Below, in pieces: positions 1 to 5,197 of a stretch of DNA of 6,569 nucleotides. Under the pieces are notes generated by a model, which was given only the letters and a program-made list of their open reading frames with translations, searched no databases and had not been told where the DNA came from. This DNA is from Paraktedonobacter sp034438135 (lineage in GTDB: Bacteria > Chloroflexota > Ktedonobacteria > Ktedonobacterales > Ktedonobacteraceae). Every line of letters begins with the position of its first letter. Positions within the stretch are counted from its first letter, which is position 1. Location: the NCBI GenBank assembly GCA_034438135.1, contig DAOTTL010000185.1, positions 1 to 6,569 on the forward strand, read 5' to 3'. The position numbers were made by a program, and so were the translations under genes.

Positions 1-90
1 CTGCGTTATACTTTAAACGTAAATGATACAGAGATATTTTCTCGAACAATCAGAAGAGCTTGGCCAGCAAGACCAAAGAGAGGCATCATC
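1..90 (+). promoter_or_regulatory. Upstream region of the first gene
   Basis: These 90 bases precede the membrane-protein gene and hold no gene that can be supported. A TATACT hexamer at 7-12 would suit a -10 box, but its -35 partner would lie outside the window, so this is only a suggestion. A small GAGA/TCTC inverted repeat (31-34 with 40-43) is too short to call. The clearest signal is the purine-rich ribosome binding site AAAGAGAGG at 75-83, seven bases before the ATG at 91. Confidence 0.3.
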
Positions 91-555
91 ATGATGGATT
101 ATCGCTCACAGCGTAGGATATATAGACAACAGCGTAGGGCGTTTCGCAACTCTCGCAGAGGGGTTTTTGGAGGAATTGGCGGATCAGTCTGGCTGATTAT
201 TCTGCTCTTTTTTGTCCTGGGCAACCACTGGATCTGGTTTCCCATGATGTTTCTAGCGATCCCGTTTTTTCTGTTTGTATTGAGGCCGATGTTCTCTAAC
301 ATGTTCAATGCAACGAATAATCCACCACAGTACAATCAGTTCCAGCAATCGCAACAACCACCTGTCTATCAACAGGATCAGCCTGTTGTTTATAAACCGT
401 ACAATCAGGGATATCAGCCTCAGGATCCAATTACTCCTCAGACTCCTTCCTATCAGGAGGGCGGTCAGGAGTACCCGTATTCAACTCAGCAGCAGCAGTA
501 TGAAGAGCCGCTGATCATGTATCCGCAACAGGAAATGCCTCCCCAAGGCGAATAG
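91..555 (+). CDS. Small two-helix membrane protein with Q/P/Y-rich tail, function unknown
   Basis: A 154-residue protein I do not recognise. The first 23 residues are strongly basic (many Arg), consistent with a cytoplasmic N-terminus by the positive-inside rule. Two adjacent hydrophobic segments follow, about residues 31-44 and 47-67, joined by a very short turn (GNHW), so it probably forms a helical hairpin with both ends in the cytoplasm. From about residue 73 to the end the chain is low complexity: residues 76-154 contain 22 Gln, 15 Pro and 10 Tyr and look disordered. There is no cleavable signal peptide and no catalytic motif. The start at 91 has an AAAGAGAGG site seven bases upstream; a second ATG at 94 is equally in frame, so the start could shift by one codon. 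A strong hairpin follows 20 bases after the stop, so the gene probably ends its own transcript. Coding status is supported by the ribosome binding site, the ordered domain layout and the terminator. A membrane-anchored scaffold role is possible but unproven. Confidence 0.8.
   Translation: MMDYRSQRRIYRQQRRAFRNSRRGVFGGIGGSVWLIILLFFVLGNHWIWFPMMFLAIPFFLFVLRPMFSNMFNATNNPPQYNQFQQSQQPPVYQQDQPVVYKPYNQGYQPQDPITPQTPSYQEGGQEYPYSTQQQQYEEPLIMYPQQEMPPQGE
487..498 (+). repeat. (CAG)4 trinucleotide run in the Q-rich tail
   Basis: Four in-frame CAG codons encode Gln133-Gln136 of the membrane protein. It is short, but such runs can change length by slippage, which would fit a tolerant disordered tail. Confidence 0.6.
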
Positions 556-574
556 ATTCTCAGAGAGAAAAGCT

Positions 575-643
575 AAGAGAGAAGAAAAGGATGAGTTTGT
601 CGGTAGCTTCGCTGCCGACAAACTCATCCTTTTCTTCTCTCTT
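575..643. terminator. 33-bp hairpin, probable (bidirectional) intrinsic terminator
   Basis: The left arm (575-607) and right arm (611-643) are reverse complements over 33 positions, with a single T/G wobble, around a TTC triloop (608-610). The inner part of the stem is GC-containing and mixed. The outer part of the right arm is pyrimidine-rich with several T runs, so a transcript from the first gene would form the inner stem and then a U-rich tail. By symmetry the opposite strand has the same property. It lies 20 bases after the stop of the membrane-protein gene and well ahead of leuC, which fits a terminator that insulates leuCD. The arms are longer and more perfect than most intrinsic terminators, so a dispersed palindromic repeat is an alternative. 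Confidence 0.75.
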
Positions 644-798
644 TTACCGAGCGCAGCGAACAAAATCCCTTGAAAGTGGCAGCTATATATGAGATCATAA
701 AGTATGAGAAATTGACTGTCACACACATCAGTGTCCATTGGAGCAAAGGCGCAGATGCGTCAGCACTTCCTCAATAAGTTGATCAATGGAGAATCGCT
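644..798 (+). promoter_or_regulatory. leuC upstream region, promoter expected but not clearly resolved
   Basis: A leuCD promoter should lie here because a strong terminator precedes it. Two -35-like hexamers are visible, TTGAAA (670-675) and TTGACT (712-717), but neither has a good -10 box at the usual 16-18 base spacing. I see no T-box features (no specifier stem, no conserved antiterminator bulge) and no leader peptide rich in leucine codons. A short ACAC/GTGT inverted repeat (723-726 with 731-734) is present. The GGAG ribosome binding site for leuC is at 788-791. Confidence 0.35.
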
Positions 799-2202
799 AT
801 GGGAAAGACAATGTTCGATAAAATCTGGGAGGCTCATGTTGTTCGTCAGCAGCCTGGAGAATCCACCATTCTATATATTGACCGCCACCTCGTCCATGAG
901 GCCACCTCACCGCAGGCATTTGCAGGTCTGAAAACCACTCATCGTCCCGTTCGCAGACCTGCGGCCACCATTGCTGTATTGGATCACAATGTACCAACCA
1001 GGGTGGGCAGGCGTATGTTGGATGTAGTCGATCGCGCCAGCGAAGAGTGTATCGTGACGATGGAGCAGAATGCGCGTGATTTTGGCGTGACATTATTTGA
1101 TATGCAAGATGCACGTCAGGGTATTGTCCATATTATCGGACCCGAGCAGGGCATTACTCTTCCCGGCGCAACTATTGTGTGCGGCGATTCACATACATCT
1201 ACTCATGGAGCGCTTGGAGCGCTGGCCTTCGGTATCGGCACCAGTGAGGTAGAGCATGTGCTGGCCACCCAGTGCCTCCTGCAAGAGAAACCACACAGCA
1301 TGAATATTCGCGTCGAGGGCAAAATGGCCCCTGGCATCACTGCGAAAGATGTAGCGCTGGCTGTGATCGGAAAATTAGGAACCAGCGTAGGAACCGGCCA
1401 TGTGGTTGAGTTCAGTGGCTCCACCATTCGCGCCCTCTCTATGGAAGGTCGTATGACTCTTTGCAATATGGCCATCGAGGCAGGTGCACGAGCTGGTATG
1501 ATTGCACCTGACGAGATTACGTTCAACTATATCAAGGGTCGTCCCTATGCACCTCAGGGCGCACAGTTCGAGCAGGCGGTTGCAAGCTGGAAAACCCTGG
1601 CCAGCGATCCAGATGCAAGCTTTGACGCGGTTTACGAGGTCAATATCGAGGGTCTTGGACCCCAGGTCACGTGGGGCGTTAATCCCGGTATGGTGACCGA
1701 TGTCACTGGCGCAGTCCCTGATCCTACTCAGATCGAGGATGCCGAAAAGCGCGGAGCCTACGAACGCGCCTTGCGTTATATGGGACTGACAGCCGGGCAG
1801 AAAATTACTGATATCCCTCTCGATACTGTCTTTATCGGCTCCTGCACAAACTCCCGTCTGGAAGATCTGCGTATGGCCGCGCACTATATAGAGGGCAAGC
1901 ATGTCGCACCCAATATCCGCGCCATCGTTGTCCCAGGGTCGATGCAGGTCAGGCGTATGGCCGAGGAAGAGGGTCTGGCCGATGTCTTCCGCGAGGCTGG
2001 TTTCCAGTGGCGCGAGGCTGGTTGCAGCATGTGCATTGCCATGAATGGGGATCAACTCTCCGAGGGCGAGCGCTGTGCATCGACCAGTAACCGCAACTTT
2101 GAAGGTCGCCAGGGACGTGGCGGACGCACCCATCTGGTCAGTCCCGCCATGGCTGCGGCAGCAGCCTGCGCCGGTCACTTTGTGGATATTCGCGAACAGT
2201 AG
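799..2202 (+). CDS. leuC: 3-isopropylmalate dehydratase large subunit
   Basis: This 467-residue protein is the large subunit of isopropylmalate isomerase. With LeuD it converts 2-isopropylmalate to 3-isopropylmalate, the second dedicated step of leucine synthesis, in the cytoplasm. The start MGKTMFDKIWEAHVV is the typical LeuC beginning, and GGAG at 788-791 sits seven bases upstream. The aconitase-family segment GDSHTSTHGALG begins near residue 129. The three cysteines expected to hold the 4Fe-4S cluster are present: Cys349 in GSCTNSR, and Cys409 and Cys412 in GCSMC. The C-terminal block with GERCASTSNRNFEGRQG (about 423-439) is characteristic of the bacterial LeuC type. The length matches the family norm (about 465) and no break is seen. 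leuD starts 22 bases after the stop. The related homoaconitase and citraconate (methylmalate) activities cannot be wholly excluded by sequence reading, but the bacterial LeuC signature makes leucine synthesis the best call. Confidence 0.97.
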   Translation: MGKTMFDKIWEAHVVRQQPGESTILYIDRHLVHEATSPQAFAGLKTTHRPVRRPAATIAVLDHNVPTRVGRRMLDVVDRASEECIVTMEQNARDFGVTLFDMQDARQGIVHIIGPEQGITLPGATIVCGDSHTSTHGALGALAFGIGTSEVEHVLATQCLLQEKPHSMNIRVEGKMAPGITAKDVALAVIGKLGTSVGTGHVVEFSGSTIRALSMEGRMTLCNMAIEAGARAGMIAPDEITFNYIKGRPYAPQGAQFEQAVASWKTLASDPDASFDAVYEVNIEGLGPQVTWGVNPGMVTDVTGAVPDPTQIEDAEKRGAYERALRYMGLTAGQKITDIPLDTVFIGSCTNSRLEDLRMAAHYIEGKHVAPNIRAIVVPGSMQVRRMAEEEGLADVFREAGFQWREAGCSMCIAMNGDQLSEGERCASTSNRNFEGRQGRGGRTHLVSPAMAAAAACAGHFVDIREQ

Positions 2203-2224
2203 AACACAGGGAAAGAAGGTCATT

Positions 2225-2842
2225 ATGGAACCATTTACGAAAATGACTGGGAAGGTCATGCCGTTAGATCGCACGAACGTCAATACGGACGAAATTACAC
2301 CGGCACGCTTTCTGAAGACGATTCGTCGCGATGGCTTCGAGAGTGCGCTTTTCGCGAACTGGCGTTTCACCGATCCTCAAGGAGCAAACGCTGATCCAAA
2401 TTTTGTCATCAATCAACCGCGCTACCAGGGCGTGACGATTCTGCTGGCTGAGGATAACTTCGGCTGTGGCTCCTCGCGCGAACACGCCCCATGGGCGCTG
2501 CACGACTATGGTTTCCGCTGTTTGATCGCTCCAAGTTTTGCCGATATCTTTTACAATAATTGCTTCAACAATGGCATATTGCCTGCAACGCTCGATCACG
2601 CCATTATCCGCGAACTCTTTGACGAAGTGGCGGCCACTGAAGGCTATCAACTGAGCGTAGACCTGGCGGCTCAGACGATTACGACTCCTGCCGGTCGGGC
2701 CTTGCACTTCGAGATTGATGCCTTCCGCAAAGAGGCACTGCTCAAGGGACTTGACAATATCGGTTGGACTCTGAGCCACGCGTCTGAGATTGAGGCTTAT
2801 GAAGCTCGACGCAGACAAGAGGCTCCCTGGATCTTCGCGTAA
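2225..2842 (+). CDS. leuD: 3-isopropylmalate dehydratase small subunit
   Basis: This 205-residue protein is the small (swivelling-domain) subunit that completes the active site of isopropylmalate isomerase with LeuC. The family signature GCGSSREHAPWA lies at residues 80-91, and the N-terminal block with LDRTNVNTDEITPARFL (about 14-30) is also typical. The chosen ATG at 2225 has GAAGG at 2215-2219, five bases upstream, and gives the usual family length of about 200. The same frame is open for a further 60 codons back into leuC (ATG at 2045), but that stretch reads like a leuC shadow and not like LeuD, so the longer start is rejected. The gene is in operon with leuC (22-base gap). leuA and leuB are not in the window. 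Confidence 0.97.
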   Translation: MEPFTKMTGKVMPLDRTNVNTDEITPARFLKTIRRDGFESALFANWRFTDPQGANADPNFVINQPRYQGVTILLAEDNFGCGSSREHAPWALHDYGFRCLIAPSFADIFYNNCFNNGILPATLDHAIIRELFDEVAATEGYQLSVDLAAQTITTPAGRALHFEIDAFRKEALLKGLDNIGWTLSHASEIEAYEARRRQEAPWIFA

Positions 2843-2852
2843 ATTCGTCATC

Positions 2853-2873
2853 AAAGGGGTAGAGAGACCCTTT
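2853..2873 (+). repeat. Small hairpin, 6-bp stem, loop GTAGAGAGA
   Basis: AAAGGG (2853-2858) pairs perfectly with CCCTTT (2868-2873) around a nine-base loop. It begins 10 bases after the leuD stop. A weak terminator is possible since the 3' arm ends in TTT, but no T-tract follows. Its loop sequence reappears in a second hairpin at 2948-2965. Confidence 0.5.
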
Positions 2874-2899
2874 ACCGGGATTTAAAATACCCCCTCAAA

Positions 2900-2947
2900 T
2901 CTCTCTTTTTCTCGTTCCTTTTGCCATCCGAACGAGAAAAAGAGAGA
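2900..2947. repeat. 18-bp perfect inverted repeat with purine/pyrimidine arms
   Basis: The left arm (2900-2917) is almost pure pyrimidine and the right arm (2930-2947) is its exact reverse complement, almost pure purine, with a 12-base spacer (2918-2929). An RNA hairpin would be stable, but what follows the right arm is purine-rich on the + strand, and on the - strand the sequence after the hairpin is also not a T-tract. It therefore does not fit a standard intrinsic terminator. It could protect the 3' end of the leuCD message, bind a protein, or be a dispersed repeat. Confidence 0.65.
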
Positions 2948-2965
2948 GAAGGGTAGAGAGCCTTC
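2948..2965 (+). repeat. Small hairpin, 5-bp stem, loop GTAGAGAG
   Basis: GAAGG (2948-2952) pairs with CCTTC (2961-2965) around an eight-base loop that matches the first eight bases of the loop of the hairpin at 2853-2873. It lies directly after the right arm of the 18-bp inverted repeat. The stem is short, so on its own it would be weak evidence; the shared loop is what makes it notable. Confidence 0.4.
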
Positions 2966-2983
2966 CACAGCAAAGGTAATGCC

Positions 2984-3001
2984 GATGAGGTTATTCTCAT
3001 C
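2984..3001. promoter_or_regulatory. Operator-like palindrome upstream of pdhA
   Basis: GATGAG (2984-2989) and CTCATC (2996-3001) form a perfect six-base inverted repeat with a six-base spacer. It is about 27 bases before the proposed -35 box, a position that would suit an activator or a distal repressor site. The regulator is unknown and a chance occurrence is possible. Confidence 0.3.
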
Positions 3002-3028
3002 TCAAAGAAAGAATGGAAGCATAGTGAA

Positions 3029-3057
3029 TAGACTGTTACTTTTCTTTTCTTTATACT
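3029..3057 (+). promoter_or_regulatory. Candidate sigma-70-type promoter of the pdh operon
   Basis: TATACT at 3052-3057 matches the -10 consensus at five of six bases, and TAGACT at 3029-3034 matches the -35 consensus TTGACA at four of six, with an ideal 17-base spacer. Transcription would start near 3064, leaving a leader of only about 13 bases that begins almost at the AAAGGAG ribosome binding site. That very short leader is unusual and lowers confidence. Confidence 0.45.
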
Positions 3058-3076
3058 AGAAACAAAGGAGTTTCAC

Positions 3077-4147
3077 ATGACGATTCGACAAATTGCCGCT
3101 GAACAGTCCCCTTATCAAATCCTTGACGCTGAGGGCAATTTGATCGGCGAATTACCTGATCTAAGCCCTGAACGTATCATAGCGCTTTACCGCCATATGC
3201 AATTGGGGCGCTCTTTATCTAATAAGATCATCGCCCTGCAACGACAGGGACGAGCAACGACGTTTGGCTCACTGGCCGGACAGGAAGCAACGGCGGTTGG
3301 AGTGGCCGCCCCTCTTGAGTCCCAGGACTGGCTGACTGCCTCATACCGCGAAATACTTTCGCTCTTCGTGAAGGGCGTTCCACTCTCGACGATGGTCTAT
3401 ACTTTTCGCGGCTTTACTTCCCCCGATTGGCCTACGGAGCCACATTGTCTGCCCTATCAGATTGTGATCGGCGCTCAAATGTTGCATGCAGTAGGGCTGG
3501 GTATGGCGGCGAAAATCGCTGGCGATTCGGCTATTGCCGTAGGTGTTTGTGGAGATGGCGCGACCTCTGAGGGAGACTTTAATGAGGCGCTCAACTTTGC
3601 AGGCGTTTTCCAGGCTCCCGTAGTGCTGGTCGTGCAAAATAATGGCTGGGCCATCAGCGTGCCACGTAGCAAGCAGAGTGCCGCTCCAACTTTAGCAGCA
3701 CGTGGAGCAGGCTTTGGCGTACCCGGATACCTGGTCGATGGAAACGATGTTCTGGCAGTCTACGATATCATGAGCAAAGCAATCGCTCGTGCCCGTGCTG
3801 GAGAGGGTCCCACGCTCATCGAAGCGCTGACCTACCGCATGGGTCCTCACACGACCGCCGATGATCCCACACGCTATCGAGATGCGCTTGAGTTAGAAAA
3901 TTGGCGCATGAAAGATCCCATTGAACGTCTCCAGAAATTTCTGCTGGCTCGCGGCATGCTAAACGAGTCAGAGATCCAGGAGATGACCGCTACCATTGAG
4001 GAGGAGATCAATGAGGCCGTGAGGATCGCAGAGAGTGCGCCAGCTATGGCTCCTGACAAATTCTTTGATTATACTGCTGCCAATCTTTCACCACGCCAGG
4101 AGAGTCAACGTGCCGATCTCCTGCGCTTTGTGAAAGAGCAGCATTAG
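3077..4147 (+). CDS. pdhA: Pyruvate dehydrogenase E1 component, alpha subunit
   Basis: This 356-residue protein is the thiamine diphosphate-binding alpha subunit of the heterotetrameric E1 that decarboxylates pyruvate and passes the acetyl group to lipoyl-E2. The thiamine diphosphate motif runs from GDG at 159-161 to NN at 188-189. The active-site loop with YRMGPHTTADDPTRYR lies at 253-268. GRATTFGSLAGQEA (about 58-71) and GPHT in the loop resemble the pyruvate-type alpha subunits of Gram-positive bacteria rather than branched-chain 2-oxoacid dehydrogenases, where the loop usually reads GHHSTSDD. A strong ribosome binding site, AAAGGAG at 3064-3070, lies six bases before the ATG. pdhB begins 19 bases after the stop. 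The length is slightly below the roughly 370 of Bacillus PdhA, the difference being a shorter N-terminus. Substrate preference is inferred from sequence type and the neighbouring genes. Confidence 0.93.
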   Translation: MTIRQIAAEQSPYQILDAEGNLIGELPDLSPERIIALYRHMQLGRSLSNKIIALQRQGRATTFGSLAGQEATAVGVAAPLESQDWLTASYREILSLFVKGVPLSTMVYTFRGFTSPDWPTEPHCLPYQIVIGAQMLHAVGLGMAAKIAGDSAIAVGVCGDGATSEGDFNEALNFAGVFQAPVVLVVQNNGWAISVPRSKQSAAPTLAARGAGFGVPGYLVDGNDVLAVYDIMSKAIARARAGEGPTLIEALTYRMGPHTTADDPTRYRDALELENWRMKDPIERLQKFLLARGMLNESEIQEMTATIEEEINEAVRIAESAPAMAPDKFFDYTAANLSPRQESQRADLLRFVKEQH

Positions 4148-4166
4148 TCGGAGAGGAAATGTTTCA

Positions 4167-5144
4167 ATGCGCATGACTATGATCGAGGCCATCAATTCGG
4201 CGCTCACACTTGAACTGGAACGCGATAAACGTGTGGTACTCTTCGGCGAAGATGTCGGGGCCAATGGAGGAGTCTTCCGGGTCACTGAACATCTTCAGAA
4301 TAAATTTGGCGAAACACGAGTCTTTGATACACCCCTGGCCGAGTCGGGCATTCTGGGAACCGCTATAGGAATGGCGGTCTATGGTCTGCGACCTGTTGCC
4401 GAGATTCAGTTTGCCGGATTTCTTTATCTCAGTATGAATCAACTGGTCTCTCAGGCGGCCCGCATGCGTTTTCGTAGCGCGGGTGCGTTCACCTGTCCAC
4501 TGGTTGTACGCGCTCCCTATGGAGGTGGCGTAAGAACCCCTGAGATGCATTCGGATAGTCTGGAAGGCGTCTTTTTGCAAACGCCAGGCCTGAAAGTAGT
4601 TGTTCCCTCCAATCCTTATGATGCCAAAGGACTCCTGGCCTCAGCAATTTCCGATCCCGATCCTGTCATTTTCCTGGAAAATATTAAGCTCTACCGCTCC
4701 TTTCGTCAGGAAACACCGGAAGAACATTACGAACTCCCCCTGGGCAAAGCTCATATTGTTCAAGAAGGGAAAGATGTCAGTGTCTTCGCCTACGGAGCCA
4801 TGGTAAGCGTGGTTCAAGAGGCCGCGCAAAAGGCACAGAAGAAATCGGGCATAAGCTGCGAGGTGATCGACCTGCGCACGGTCTGGCCTCTGGACGAGGA
4901 GATGATCGCGAACTCTGTTGAGAAAACGGGACGAGCACTGGTCGTTCATGAAGCTCCACGTGCAGGCGGTGTGGGAGCTGAGGTAACGGCAATTATCAAT
5001 GAGAAATGCCTGTATTCTTTGCTCAAACCAGTGGGACGTGTGACCGGCTATGATACTCCTTATCCCGTACCGGGCCTGGAGGACTATTATGTGCCCACAC
5101 CTACCAGAGTTCTGGCCGCGCTGCAAGAAGTCATGGAACACTAA
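4167..5144 (+). CDS. pdhB: Pyruvate dehydrogenase E1 component, beta subunit
   Basis: This 325-residue protein pairs with PdhA to form the E1 active site. The conserved thiamine diphosphate-contacting glutamate is Glu59 in TPLAESGILGTAIG, and the conserved active-site histidine is His128 in GGVRTPEMHSDSLEG. The C-terminal transketolase domain (about 200-320) contains DLRTVWPLD and HEAPRAGGVGAE, both typical of E1 beta. Three in-frame ATG codons open the gene (4167, 4173, 4179). The first is preferred because GAGAGG at 4151-4156 lies 10 bases upstream, whereas the later ones would be too distant. The length equals the family norm. The gene ends in tandem in-frame stops, TAA then TAG (5142-5147). 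pdhC follows after a 53-base gap, clearly in the same operon. Confidence 0.95.
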   Translation: MRMTMIEAINSALTLELERDKRVVLFGEDVGANGGVFRVTEHLQNKFGETRVFDTPLAESGILGTAIGMAVYGLRPVAEIQFAGFLYLSMNQLVSQAARMRFRSAGAFTCPLVVRAPYGGGVRTPEMHSDSLEGVFLQTPGLKVVVPSNPYDAKGLLASAISDPDPVIFLENIKLYRSFRQETPEEHYELPLGKAHIVQEGKDVSVFAYGAMVSVVQEAAQKAQKKSGISCEVIDLRTVWPLDEEMIANSVEKTGRALVVHEAPRAGGVGAEVTAIINEKCLYSLLKPVGRVTGYDTPYPVPGLEDYYVPTPTRVLAALQEVMEH

Positions 5145-5197
5145 TAGGCCTGCCCAACAATTGAAGTGATGGAAAAAAGCAGACGAGGGAGGCATAC

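Larger units (their letters stand above)
2843..3076 (+). promoter_or_regulatory. Structured intergenic region between leuD and pdhA
   Basis: These 234 bases contain no credible gene. They hold, in order, a small AAAGGG/CCCTTT hairpin, an 18-bp purine/pyrimidine inverted repeat, a second small hairpin whose loop repeats the first, a six-base palindrome and a candidate promoter for the pdh operon. The pdhA ribosome binding site (AAAGGAG, 3064-3070) ends the region. No element has a clean U-tract that would make it a standard terminator for leuCD, so read-through into pdhA cannot be excluded. Confidence 0.6.

Noticed and set aside
644..798. T-box riboswitch upstream of leuC
   Set aside because: The region is short and I see neither a specifier stem with a leucine codon nor the conserved T-box antiterminator sequence; the only strong hairpin (575-643) belongs with the upstream gene.
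731..931. Short reading frame overlapping the leuC start, considered as a leucine leader peptide
   Set aside because: It begins at a GTG with no clear ribosome binding site, has no run of leucine codons, and runs deep into leuC, so it does not look like an attenuator peptide.
2045..2224. In-frame 60-codon N-terminal extension of leuD inside leuC
   Set aside because: The extension does not resemble LeuD, whereas the ATG at 2225 has a ribosome binding site and gives the family's usual length and N-terminus.
1375..2370. Long antisense reading frame (331 codons) opposite leuC and the start of leuD
   Set aside because: Its translation has no recognisable domain, it has no convincing ribosome binding site, and the opposite strand encodes an unmistakable LeuC with all cluster cysteines. 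It is a shadow of leuC codon bias.
4159..4176. Five-codon reading frame overlapping the pdhB start
   Set aside because: It begins only two bases after the GAGAGG site, too close for good initiation, and such tiny frames arise easily by chance.
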